The translations under genes were made by a program, and so were the position numbers. Positions 33,958-42,343 of a stretch of DNA of 64,000 nt are shown here, one piece after another. Position 1 is the first letter of the stretch; each line of letters starts with the position of its first letter. The notes below the pieces were generated by a model that was not told where the DNA came from, ran no database searches, and saw only the letters and a list, made by a program, of their open reading frames with translations. This DNA comes from Rhodoferax ferrireducens. Its GTDB lineage: Bacteria; Pseudomonadota; Gammaproteobacteria; Burkholderiales; Burkholderiaceae_C. The DNA lies in the NCBI RefSeq assembly GCF_003347515.1, contig NZ_QEII01000315.1, forward strand, positions 209,916 to 273,915, given 5' to 3'.

Positions 33958-34995
33958 CTATTGACTGAAAACGACGGCCTCAAGCCTGAGAGCGTGGATT
34001 TTCGCAGCCGCTGCATGGGCGTCTGACTTGGCCTCGAATGGGCCGACCCGAACCCGAATGCGCTTGCCTTGGCGGGTCTCCAGTTCTTGTGAGAAAGCGG
34101 CCAGACCCGCATCCTGCAATTTGGTGAACGCCTTGCGCGCATTCGATTCCTCAGAAAACAAACCTACGTTGACATAGAAATGTTTCGCCGTTGTGGGCAC
34201 CGATGCTGAAACGGGTGGAAGCATTAATTGGGGTGTTGATGTCGGCAGCACCGGCGCCGCCAGGGGTGCGGAGGCTACAGGCACAGGCGCGGACGCAGAA
34301 ACACTAATGGGAATGGACACGGGCACAGCTCCCGGTATCGGAGTGAGATCGGTGGCACGCCCCTGTGCAAAGTTTCGCACCTCGGCCACTGGGGGGCTAA
34401 CAGGCGATGACTTCCCGCCGTCAAAAAAAGCAAAGTAGACCGCCACGGCAGCAGCCGCCAAAAGCACGTTAACCAGACCCAGCCGGACGAACTGGCGCCG
34501 CGAACTGGCCTGACGGTTCAGCATCGCAGCGGCCTGTGCCAGCGTAGGACTGGCGGACAGTGCGCGCGCCATTCTTTTACGGGCCTGTGCGTACAAAAAC
34601 GCATTCCCGTAAACACCGGGGAGCACAAAGCTCAGGACACCCAACGCCAGCAGCAGGCTCAGCACCACCGTTTCCGACAACCGAAACAGCAAGCTACCCA
34701 TAACAAACACCAGGATGGCCGTGCCGAGCATGGCGCTGGCATAGATCAGTGCGGCCCCCCACAGTTGTCGAAAAGCCATCCAGTTCAGGGTGTAGAGACT
34801 GGCAGCCCAATTCCAGCTCAGACTGGCCCGGTCAGCCGCTTCAAAGCGCGTGAAGACCGGCAGGTAATAGTCCGCGTTCACCGAACCCACAGCCGCGCGG
34901 TACAGGACGGTGATCGCACTCTCCTCCGAGCTATCGAGAGAAGTGGCGTCAGGCATTGCGGCAGCGGTGGGAACGGACATGCCTGATTTTGGCAT
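33958..34995 (-). CDS. Membrane protein with DUF2628-like helices and a C-terminal SPOR domain
   Basis: 345 residues (an alternative ATG at 34980 gives 340). The N-terminal part has SLSWNWAASLYTLNWMAFRQLWGAALIY with following membrane helices, resembling DUF2628-type proteins; another membrane segment (LVNVLLAAAAVAVYFAFF) follows at about residues 177-194. Then comes a Pro/Ala/Val-rich linker and a C-terminal SPOR domain (KHFYVNVGLFSEESNARKAFTKLQDAGL, then IRVRVGPFEAKSDAHAAAAKIHAL). SPOR domains bind septal peptidoglycan lacking stem peptides, so a cell-division location is likely. Confidence 0.85.
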   Translation of the reverse strand: MPKSGMSVPTAAAMPDATSLDSSEESAITVLYRAAVGSVNADYYLPVFTRFEAADRASLSWNWAASLYTLNWMAFRQLWGAALIYASAMLGTAILVFVMGSLLFRLSETVVLSLLLALGVLSFVLPGVYGNAFLYAQARKRMARALSASPTLAQAAAMLNRQASSRRQFVRLGLVNVLLAAAAVAVYFAFFDGGKSSPVSPPVAEVRNFAQGRATDLTPIPGAVPVSIPISVSASAPVPVASAPLAAPVLPTSTPQLMLPPVSASVPTTAKHFYVNVGLFSEESNARKAFTKLQDAGLAAFSQELETRQGKRIRVRVGPFEAKSDAHAAAAKIHALRLEAVVFSQ

Positions 34996-35031
34996 GTGGC
35001 GGCGCTTGCTTTACACCGCCACCACCTGTCG

Positions 35032-36909
35032 TCAGACCGCCTTGTTGATGGGAATGTAGATTTCCCCGCCGGCCTTTTTGAACTCCTCCGACATGCTGTC
35101 CATGCCCGACTGAAGCGCCTGCTCGTCGCTCACGCCTTTGATCTTGGCGTACTCGCGCACCTCTTGCGAAATCTTCATCGAACAGAACTTGGGGCCGCAC
35201 ATGGAACAGAAATGCGCCACCTTCGACGAGTCCTTGGGCAGGGTCTCATCGTGGAAGTTGCGCGCCGTGTCCGGGTCAAGCGACAGGTTGAACTGGTCCA
35301 TCCAGCGGAATTCGAAGCGCGCCTTGGACAAGGCGTCATCGCGCGCCCGCACGCCGGGATGACCCTTGGCCACGTCGGCCACATGGGCCGCGATCTTGTA
35401 GGTGATGATGCCGACTTTGACGTCGTCGCGGCCCGGCAAGCCCAGGTGTTCCTTCGGTGTCACGTAACACAGCATGGCGGTACCGAACCAGCCGATCATG
35501 GCGGCGCCAATGCCGCTGGTGATGTGGTCGTAGCCCGGCGCGATGTCTGTTGTCAATGGTCCCAGCGTATAGAACGGTGCCTCGTGGCAATGCTTGAGCT
35601 GCTCGGTCATGTTGGCCTGCACCATATGCATCGGCACATGGCCGGGGCCCTCGATCATCACCTGCACATCCTGTTGCCAGGCTTGCTGCGTGAGCTCCCC
35701 CAGCGTGCGCAGTTCGGCAAACTGCGCTTCGTCGTTGGCGTCGGCACCGGAGCCGGGGCGCAGGCCATCGCCCAGCGAATAACTGACGTCGTAGGCCTTC
35801 AGGATTTCGGTCATTTCATCGAAGTGGCTGTAGATGAAATTCTCTTTGTGGTGGGCGATGCACCACTTGGCCATGATCGAGCCGCCGCGCGACACGATGC
35901 CGGTCATCCGGTTGGCGGTCAGGTGGATGAAGGCCAGACGCACGCCCGCATGCACGGTGAAATAATCGACGCCCTGCTCGGCTTGCTCGACCAGCGTGTC
36001 GCGGAAGATTTCCCAGGTCAGGTCTTCGGCCACGCCGCCGACTTTTTCCAGCGCCTGGTAGATCGGCACGGTGCCAATCGGCACCGGCGAGTTGCGCAGA
36101 ATCCAGTCGCGCGTGGTGTGGATGTTGCGGCCGGTGGACAGGTCCATCACGGTGTCGGCGCCCCAGCGCATCGACCACACCAGTTTCTCCACCTCTTCTT
36201 CAATGCTGGAAGTTACCGCCGAGTTACCAATGTTGGCGTTGATCTTGACCAGAAAGTTGCGGCCAATCGCCATCGGCTCCACTTCGGGGTGGTTGATGTT
36301 GGCCGGGATGATGGCGCGGCCACGGGCCACTTCGTCACGCACAAACTCGGGCGTCATGATCTTCGGGATGCTGGCACCAAAACTGTTGCCGGCCAGACGC
36401 GCTTCGCGCTCGGCGTTGCCCAGGTACTGCTCCATCCACGCCAGCTTCTGGTTTTCGCGGATCGCCACGTATTCCATCTCGGGGGTGATGATGCCTTTGC
36501 GGGCGTAGTGCATTTGCGAGACGTTAGCGCCCGCTTTCGCGCGGCGCGGCGTGCGTTGCAGATCTGCGGCCTGCGCGCGCAGGGAAGCCAGTGTCTCTGT
36601 CTCGCCATTTTTCAAGCCATCGTCGAGCGCAAACGGGGTACGGCCGGTGTAAGACTCGGTGTCGCCACGCGCCTCGATCCAGGGGCTGCGCACCGAAGGC
36701 AAACCCTGGCGCACATCAATCGTGGCGTTCGGATCGGTGTACGGACCGGAGGTGTCGTACACCACCACGGCCTCGCCGTTGCTCTGCATGATTTCACGCA
36801 TCGGCACCTGAATGTTGGCTTGCGAGCCGGGCACATAGATCTTGCGCGAGGCCGGCAGGGGCTCGCGCGTGAGGCGCATGAGTTCAACAAATTTATCGGG
36901 GGCGTTCAT
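35032..36909 (-). CDS. thiC: Phosphomethylpyrimidine synthase ThiC
   Basis: Radical-SAM enzyme converting aminoimidazole ribotide to hydroxymethylpyrimidine phosphate for thiamine. Start at 36909 (MNAPDKFVELMRLTREPLP), with AGGAG 9 nt upstream; 625 residues. The [4Fe-4S] motif is CSMCGPKFC near the C-terminus. Other hallmarks: RKGIITPEMEYVAIREN, VEKLVWSMRWGADTVMDLSTG, EGPGHVPMHMVQANM. Controlled by the TPP riboswitch immediately upstream. Confidence 0.98.
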   Translation of the reverse strand: MNAPDKFVELMRLTREPLPASRKIYVPGSQANIQVPMREIMQSNGEAVVVYDTSGPYTDPNATIDVRQGLPSVRSPWIEARGDTESYTGRTPFALDDGLKNGETETLASLRAQAADLQRTPRRAKAGANVSQMHYARKGIITPEMEYVAIRENQKLAWMEQYLGNAEREARLAGNSFGASIPKIMTPEFVRDEVARGRAIIPANINHPEVEPMAIGRNFLVKINANIGNSAVTSSIEEEVEKLVWSMRWGADTVMDLSTGRNIHTTRDWILRNSPVPIGTVPIYQALEKVGGVAEDLTWEIFRDTLVEQAEQGVDYFTVHAGVRLAFIHLTANRMTGIVSRGGSIMAKWCIAHHKENFIYSHFDEMTEILKAYDVSYSLGDGLRPGSGADANDEAQFAELRTLGELTQQAWQQDVQVMIEGPGHVPMHMVQANMTEQLKHCHEAPFYTLGPLTTDIAPGYDHITSGIGAAMIGWFGTAMLCYVTPKEHLGLPGRDDVKVGIITYKIAAHVADVAKGHPGVRARDDALSKARFEFRWMDQFNLSLDPDTARNFHDETLPKDSSKVAHFCSMCGPKFCSMKISQEVREYAKIKGVSDEQALQSGMDSMSEEFKKAGGEIYIPINKAV

Positions 36910-37027
36910 CGCGGGGTCTCCTGAAGGTGTGGCAAGGTGCTCCGGAGAACAGTCAGTCAATCACGCGAACAGGGAGGACGGCACGAAACCCGGGTTGACC
37001 CGAAACGGGGCATGGGACTGCAAGTCT

Positions 37028-37118
37028 GGCTCTTCTTCCGCCGGTATGAACCGGATCAAGTTCGCGGGTTTGGTCGACCATCTCAGCGCATCCATAGCGC
37101 ACCCCGGGCACGGCAGAG
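37028..37118 (-). promoter_or_regulatory. TPP riboswitch (THI element) for thiC
   Basis: On the minus strand the two conserved halves are present: CCGGGGTGC, then GCGCTGAGATGG (consensus GCUGAGA), and ACCCGCGAACTTGATC followed by CGGTTCATACCGGCGGAAG (consensus ACCUGAUCUGG...GUAAUGCCAGCGUAGGGAA). It lies about 120 nt before the thiC start. TPP binding is expected to lower thiC expression. GC-rich complementary runs between 36975 and 37015 (CCCGTTTCGGG and CCCGGGTTTCG) may be the expression platform. Ends are approximate. Confidence 0.9.
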
Positions 37119-37132
37119 TTTACGCGATTCAG

Positions 37133-37149
37133 GCTAATCAGGGATTAGC
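37133..37149 (-). repeat. Inverted repeat over the hoxW stop codon
   Basis: GCTAATC and GATTAGC with a 3-nt spacer, overlapping the hoxW TAA (37145-37147). No T run follows on the minus strand, so it is not a classic terminator; it may mark an RNA end or an operator for a thiC promoter. Confidence 0.5.
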
Positions 37150-37660
37150 AGGCTCCGGACCCGGCCGCGTTGACTTGGCTCAAAGGGAGAGCTGACGGTT
37201 CGTTCAGCCAGGCGTGTGCCCATTGCCGGGCGGCCGCCAGATGGATCAAAGCGCGGGGACTGGGTGGCTCGCCGAGCTCAAAGCGTTCGCCGCGAATTGC
37301 CAAGAGCGTGCAAGGCGGCGGCTCCTCGCCTTGCAGTTTGCGAAACACCTGCATCACCGCCTGGGGTGACATGGCATGCGTGGTGAAGCTCTCGTCCTGC
37401 CTGGCTTGCAACAGCGTCACCTCGAACGGGGCCTGACACGTCAGGCTGGCATCAATGAACAGCACACGCTGGCGGCCCACCAGGTCAAGCGCATGCTCAA
37501 TCTGCAACTGGTAGTCCTCCAGGCACTCCACCGCCGCGCTGGATGCCATCGCCGTGCGCAAATACTCAACGCACAAAGGCCCGAGCGCGTCGTCGCCCCG
37601 ACTCAGGTTGCCCCAGCCAAACACCAACAGGGGCGGCACACAAACGGGGCCTTGCGTCAC
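37145..37660 (-). CDS. hoxW: Hydrogenase maturation endopeptidase, HoxW-type
   Basis: 171 residues of the HyaD/HoxM/HycI protease family, which clips the C-terminal tail of the [NiFe] large subunit after metal insertion. Conserved nickel-sensing residues are in LVFGWGNLSRGDDALGPLCVEYL (the GNxxxxDD motif), LEDYQLQIEHALDLVG and RVLFIDAS. It overlaps hoxH by 4 nt (ATGA), matching the hoxFUYHW order of soluble NAD-reducing hydrogenases. Confidence 0.9.
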   Translation of the reverse strand: MTQGPVCVPPLLVFGWGNLSRGDDALGPLCVEYLRTAMASSAAVECLEDYQLQIEHALDLVGRQRVLFIDASLTCQAPFEVTLLQARQDESFTTHAMSPQAVMQVFRKLQGEEPPPCTLLAIRGERFELGEPPSPRALIHLAAARQWAHAWLNEPSALPLSQVNAAGSGAC

Positions 37661-39174
37661 AAACTTGTTGCCGAAGTCAGGTCGCGTTGCAGGTCACCGC
37701 TTTGGGATTTGATCACCCGGTCGATCAACTCGCCGTCCGGCCCGACCAGCGACACGTCCAGCGGCATTTGGCCCAGCGCATGCGTCGCGCAGGACAGGCA
37801 GGGATCGTAGGCACGAATCGCCACCTCGATGTGGTTGAGCAGGCCTTCGGTCAACTCGCGCCCATCCAGGTACTCGCGCGCCACCGAGCGCACCGACTCA
37901 TTCATCGCCTGGTTGTTGTGGGTGGTCGAAACGATGAGATTGCACCGGGTAACCAGGTCATCGTCGCCGACCTCGTAGTGGTGAATCAGCGTGCCGCGCG
38001 GGGCTTCAATCACCCCCACACCGGAGTGCCGGCGCGGTCCGCTGGCCATCAGGTCGCCGGACAGAATGTCGGGGTCATCCAGCAAGTCCTTGATCACCTC
38101 AACGCTGTGCAGCATCTCGATCATGCGCGCCCAGTGGTAGGCCAGCGTCGCCCGGACCGGCTCGCCCTTACCCCAGGCGATGAACTCACGGCGCTCAGCT
38201 TCCGCCAGCGGGCTGGGGATGAAATCGCAGTTTTGCATCCGCGCCAGCGGCCCGACCCGGTACCAGCCCAACTCGGGTCCGAGGCTCTTGAGAAAGGGGA
38301 ACTTCATGTAGGTCCAGGGCTTGACGGATTCTTCAATCAGGTCAAGGTAACTCTGGTCACTGGCGCCGTCCAGGATGATGTGGCCCGCCCCGTCGCGGGC
38401 CCGGATCACACCGTCGTACAAGTCCATCGCCCCGTCGGCGCGCACCAGCGAGAGCATGTTGGAACGAAAGCTGCCGAAGCTGTCGTACAGCGCCGGGTTT
38501 TGCGCGTGCAGTTGTTTGACGATGGTGAGGGCGTCTTGCGCCCAGAGCGTCATTTGTGCCACGTCGCGCTGCAGCATGGCGCGGTCTTCCTGACTCACAT
38601 GCTTGTTGATGCCGCCGGGCACCGAGCCGGTGCCATGCACCCGCTTGCCGGCGGTGACGCGAATCACCTCCTGACCGAACTTGCGCAGCATCACCCCTTT
38701 GGTGGCGATCTCGGGGTGCGCCTGCACCACCCCCACGATGTTGCGCCGGTTCACCTCGGAGTCAAAGCCAAACAGCAGGTCGGGCGACGAGAGATGGAAA
38801 AAGTGCAAGGCGTGCGACTGCAGTATCTGCCCGTAGTGCATCAGCCGCCGTATCTTGTTGGCCGAGGGCGTCACGGGCGCGGCGCCCACGATCAGGTCCA
38901 TCGCCTTGGAGGCCGCCAGATGGTGGGATACCGGGCAGATGCCGCACAGGCGCTGCACCATGACCGGCACTTCCCAGTAGGGGCGGCCTTCGATGAATTT
39001 CTCGAAGCCCCGGAACTCGACGATGTGCAGCCGGACCTGTTGCACGCGCCGCTGTGCGTCCAGCAGAATCGTGACCTTGCCATGGCCTTCAACCCGCGAT
39101 ACGGGGTCGATGACGACGCGGCGCAGGCCTTTGGCGACGGCGTCGGGGGCGGCGGTTTCAAGGGGTGTGTTCAT
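37657..39174 (-). CDS. hoxH: NAD-reducing [NiFe] hydrogenase large subunit
   Basis: Holds the Ni-Fe centre of the bidirectional soluble hydrogenase. 505 residues. N-terminal VIDPVSRVEGHGK; first metal motif RLCGICPVSHH (Cys77, Cys80), second DPCLSCATH (Cys459, Cys462, His465). About 40 residues follow this His and would be removed by HoxW on maturation. It starts 2 nt after hoxY. Metal-insertion hyp genes are not in the window. Confidence 0.97.
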   Translation of the reverse strand: MNTPLETAAPDAVAKGLRRVVIDPVSRVEGHGKVTILLDAQRRVQQVRLHIVEFRGFEKFIEGRPYWEVPVMVQRLCGICPVSHHLAASKAMDLIVGAAPVTPSANKIRRLMHYGQILQSHALHFFHLSSPDLLFGFDSEVNRRNIVGVVQAHPEIATKGVMLRKFGQEVIRVTAGKRVHGTGSVPGGINKHVSQEDRAMLQRDVAQMTLWAQDALTIVKQLHAQNPALYDSFGSFRSNMLSLVRADGAMDLYDGVIRARDGAGHIILDGASDQSYLDLIEESVKPWTYMKFPFLKSLGPELGWYRVGPLARMQNCDFIPSPLAEAERREFIAWGKGEPVRATLAYHWARMIEMLHSVEVIKDLLDDPDILSGDLMASGPRRHSGVGVIEAPRGTLIHHYEVGDDDLVTRCNLIVSTTHNNQAMNESVRSVAREYLDGRELTEGLLNHIEVAIRAYDPCLSCATHALGQMPLDVSLVGPDGELIDRVIKSQSGDLQRDLTSATSL

Positions 39175-39176
39175 GG

Positions 39177-39755
39177 CTAGTCGTACCGCATCAAGCCATG
39201 GCCGAGCTGCGGTGTGCGCCCGGCCATGAGGTCGTTCAGAAAGTGCCAGAAGGCGTCCGCCGAGGGGGGGCAGCCGGGCAGGAAATAGTCCACATGCACC
39301 ACCTCGTGAATCGGGTGAACCTTGTTCAGAATCAGGGGCAGCTCGGGGTCGTTGGGGATGGCGCTTCCCGCGCTCATGCCGGGCCGGCTGCCGTACACAC
39401 TGGCCAGCACCAGCCCGAGGTCGAGGTTGTTGCGCTGGGCCGGCAGACCGCCCGTGATGGCGCAGGCGCCCACCGCCACCAGCGTCTTGCAGTGGGCGCG
39501 AAACTCGCGCAGCACCTGCACGTTCTCAGTGTTGCACAGGCCGCCTTCGATCAGGCCGATATCGCAGCGGCCCACGGTCTTGATGTCGGTCAGCGGCGAG
39601 CGGTCAAATTCGACCAGCTCCAGCAGTTGCAGCAGGCGCTCGTCAATGTCCAGAAAGGACATGTGGCATCCAAAACAGCCGGCCAGCGAAACCGTGGCCA
39701 GCTTGAGCTTGCGCGGGCTGTGCCGGGGCGCCACGCCATTGTTGTTCGTCATCAT
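39177..39755 (-). CDS. hoxY: NAD-reducing hydrogenase small subunit
   Basis: 192 residues carrying the proximal [4Fe-4S] cluster. Ligand regions: SLAGCFGCHMSFLDIDE, IEGGLCNTENVQVLREFR, AVGACAITGGLPAQRN, and PGCPPSADAFWHFL. There is no Tat signal, consistent with a cytoplasmic soluble enzyme. The start overlaps hoxU by 4 nt. Confidence 0.96.
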   Translation of the reverse strand: MMTNNNGVAPRHSPRKLKLATVSLAGCFGCHMSFLDIDERLLQLLELVEFDRSPLTDIKTVGRCDIGLIEGGLCNTENVQVLREFRAHCKTLVAVGACAITGGLPAQRNNLDLGLVLASVYGSRPGMSAGSAIPNDPELPLILNKVHPIHEVVHVDYFLPGCPPSADAFWHFLNDLMAGRTPQLGHGLMRYD

Positions 39756-40486
39756 GGCGCGCCTTCCTCCTCAAGCTGCTGCGACACCGGCTTGATGTCA
39801 AAGCGGCGCTGCCCGATGGGCGTGGCAAAGCCGACCCGCTTGTGCAATATGGCGCCTACCGGGCAGATATTGGCCGCGCGATCATGGGCCTGCAGGGTGC
39901 TGTCAGCCAGTTGGCCGCTCGGGCTGTTGACCACCAGATGGGTGTCAATGCCATGCCCGTTGACGGCAAAGACGTGTTTGCCGTCAACCTCATCGCTGGC
40001 GCGCACGCACAAGCTGCACAGAATGCAGCGATTGAGGTCGAGCAGCAGATCAGGGTGGCTGGCATCGACCCGCCGCGCGGGATAAAACTCTTCAAAGTAC
40101 GGCCCTTCCATGCCCATCTCGTAGGCGGTGGCCTGGAGCAGGCAGTTGCCGCTTTTTTCGCACGAGGGGCAGAAGTGGTTGCCCTCGATGAACAGCATTT
40201 GCAGCAAGGTCTTGCGCTGGGCGTTGAGCTCGCTGGTGTTGCTTTCGACGTTCTGCCCCGCACTGGCCTGCACGGTGCACGCGGCACCGCTGCGCCCGTT
40301 GACCTTGACCGTGCACAGCCGGCACGACCCGTTGGCGGAAAAATCCGGATGCCAGCACAGGTGCGGAATATAGTGCCCGGCGCTGGTGGCGGCCTGCAGG
40401 ATGGTGTCGCCGGGACCAAACTCGACCTCCTGGCCGTCGAGCGAAAAAGTGCCCGGGCTCAGGGCATCAATACGGTCAATACTCAC
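39752..40486 (-). CDS. hoxU: NAD-reducing hydrogenase diaphorase subunit HoxU
   Basis: 244 residues, NuoG-N-terminal-like electron-transfer subunit. N-terminal [2Fe-2S] ligands in HLCWHPDFSANGSCRLCTVKV and GAACTVQA; a His/Cys-ligated cluster block GNHFCPSCEKSGNCLLQ; then a ferredoxin-type set NRCILCSLCVRASDEV and ANICPVGAIL. It links HoxF to HoxY. It overlaps hoxF by 4 nt. Confidence 0.96.
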   Translation of the reverse strand: MSIDRIDALSPGTFSLDGQEVEFGPGDTILQAATSAGHYIPHLCWHPDFSANGSCRLCTVKVNGRSGAACTVQASAGQNVESNTSELNAQRKTLLQMLFIEGNHFCPSCEKSGNCLLQATAYEMGMEGPYFEEFYPARRVDASHPDLLLDLNRCILCSLCVRASDEVDGKHVFAVNGHGIDTHLVVNSPSGQLADSTLQAHDRAANICPVGAILHKRVGFATPIGQRRFDIKPVSQQLEEEGAP

Positions 40487-42273
40487 GGCAGATTCTCCAG
40501 ATGGGCGTGGACATCGTCGCGTCCGGTCGCCAGGCGTGCCTGCGAGACCTCCTCATCCAGGTCAAAACCGGGGACGAAATGCAGGGACGTCAAATGCCGC
40601 TCGTAGGCGGGGCGAAACTTGGCGATGGTGTCGCGCAACGGGTTGCAGGCGGCGGCGCCCAGGCCGCAGTGGGTGGTGCCGTGCATCAGCTTGTCCAGCT
40701 CAAACAGCACCTGCACGTCGTCGCTGGAGCCGTGGCCCCGATTGAGTTTGTCGAGACGGCGCACCACCAGCTCGGTGCCCACCCGGCACGGCGTGCAAAA
40801 ACCGCAGCTCTCGTGGGCAAAAAAATGGGCAAAGTTGCGCGCCACCTCGAACATGTCACGCGACCGGTCAAACACCATGAAAGCGCCTGCGGTAGGCACG
40901 TCCTCGAAGCCGATGCGCCGACCAAACTCCGAGGCCGACAGGCACACCCCGGACGGCCCGCCCACCTGCACCGCCTGCGTGTCACGCGCGCCGCAGTCTT
41001 CCAGAATGCGCCCGATGCGGGTGCCAAACGGGTACTCATACAGGCCGGGGCGTTCGCAATCGCCCGAGACCGAGTGGATTTTGGTGCCGGTTGACTGGGC
41101 GGTGCCGATGCCGGCCCACCAAGCGGCCCCATGGACGGCAATGTGGGTGACGGCGCAAAAGGTTTCGACGTTGTTGACGGTCGTGGGCTGTCCCAGATAG
41201 CCGCTCTCCACTGGAAAAGGCGGGCGGATGCGTGGCGTGCCGCGTTTGCCCTCCAATGATTCGATCAGCGCCGACTCTTCGCCACACACGTAGGCACCGG
41301 CGCCGACATGAATCTCGACGTCAAAGTCAAAGCCCGGCTGACCCAGAATCGACGTGCCCAGCAGCCCCTGCTGGCGCCGCCGCTGCAGTACCGCTTGCAG
41401 GTGCCCCAGCAGGTAGCTGTATTCACCGCGCAGGTACATCAGCCCGCGCCGGGCGCCCACCACATAGGCGGCGATGGTCATGCCCTCCAGCACGGTGTCG
41501 GCATAGCTGCTGAGCAGCACGCGGTCCTTGAAGGTGCCGGGTTCGCCTTCGTCGGCATTGCAGACAACATAGTGTGTGTCACCGGTGGCGTTGCGGCACA
41601 GCTGCCATTTGGTGCCGGTGGCGTAACCTGCCCCGCCGCGGCCGCGCAATCTGGAATGCTTGATGTCGTCAAGCATGGCCAGCGGCCCGCGTGCCAGCGC
41701 CGCCGCCAACCCCTGGCCGGGCGCGGGCTGCGCCCCGAGCTTGACATCGGCCAGTCGAACAGAGTCATCCACGCGCGACCACTCGGCGGGCCATTGGGCT
41801 GGCGGCACCTGCTGTTCGATCAGCGCCGCCAGCTGTTCGATCCGCTCCGGCGTCAAACGGGTCACCACCTGCTGATGGTTGATGAGGGCGGCCGGACCCT
41901 GTTCACACAGCCCGGTGCAGGAGGTGGTTGAGACACTGACGCGACCGTCCGCACGCATCTGATGGGGCGTCACATGAAGCCGGTGGCACAGGTCTTGTAA
42001 CAGCGCCTCGCTACCGCGCATGCGGTCGGTGATGTTGTCGCTGAACAGCACGCGGTAGCTGCCGACTGGTTGGGTGTGAAAAAAACGGTAGAAGCCGGCA
42101 ACGCCTTCCACATGGGCCAGGGTCAGGTGCAGCTCATCGGCGATCACGCCCAACAGCTCACGGGGTAACCAGCCCTTCAGATTTTGCACCTCGCGCAGAA
42201 TCTGCACCAGGCTATGCGGATCGCGACCGTAGCGGGAAAGTACGCTGTCCAAGGGATCTGGCTGGATCTTCAT
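40483..42273 (-). CDS. hoxF: NAD-reducing hydrogenase diaphorase subunit HoxF
   Basis: FMN- and NAD-binding subunit, 596 residues from ATG 42273 (MKIQPDPLDSVLSRYG), with AAGGTG just upstream. The first about 160 residues are a NuoE/HoxE-like thioredoxin-fold domain with STTSCTGLCEQGPA. The NuoF part has the FMN/NAD glycine-rich loop LRGRGGAGYATGTKW, CNADEGEPGTFKDR and YVCGEESALIESLEG, and the C-terminal [4Fe-4S] site ESCGFCTPCRVG with a later CGLGAAAC. First gene of hoxFUYHW. Confidence 0.97.
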   Translation of the reverse strand: MKIQPDPLDSVLSRYGRDPHSLVQILREVQNLKGWLPRELLGVIADELHLTLAHVEGVAGFYRFFHTQPVGSYRVLFSDNITDRMRGSEALLQDLCHRLHVTPHQMRADGRVSVSTTSCTGLCEQGPAALINHQQVVTRLTPERIEQLAALIEQQVPPAQWPAEWSRVDDSVRLADVKLGAQPAPGQGLAAALARGPLAMLDDIKHSRLRGRGGAGYATGTKWQLCRNATGDTHYVVCNADEGEPGTFKDRVLLSSYADTVLEGMTIAAYVVGARRGLMYLRGEYSYLLGHLQAVLQRRRQQGLLGTSILGQPGFDFDVEIHVGAGAYVCGEESALIESLEGKRGTPRIRPPFPVESGYLGQPTTVNNVETFCAVTHIAVHGAAWWAGIGTAQSTGTKIHSVSGDCERPGLYEYPFGTRIGRILEDCGARDTQAVQVGGPSGVCLSASEFGRRIGFEDVPTAGAFMVFDRSRDMFEVARNFAHFFAHESCGFCTPCRVGTELVVRRLDKLNRGHGSSDDVQVLFELDKLMHGTTHCGLGAAACNPLRDTIAKFRPAYERHLTSLHFVPGFDLDEEVSQARLATGRDDVHAHLENLP

Positions 42274-42343
42274 GTTCACCTTTTCGGTTAACAAAACACC
42301 TGCTTTGGAGGCCCATTATGAAACCAATATAAATTCGCGAGCA

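Noticed and set aside
34996..36924. 642-codon plus-strand open frame over thiC, and a similar long frame over hoxH (37543-39180).
   Set aside because: Both are mirror frames of unmistakable genes and show no conserved motif or ribosome-binding site.
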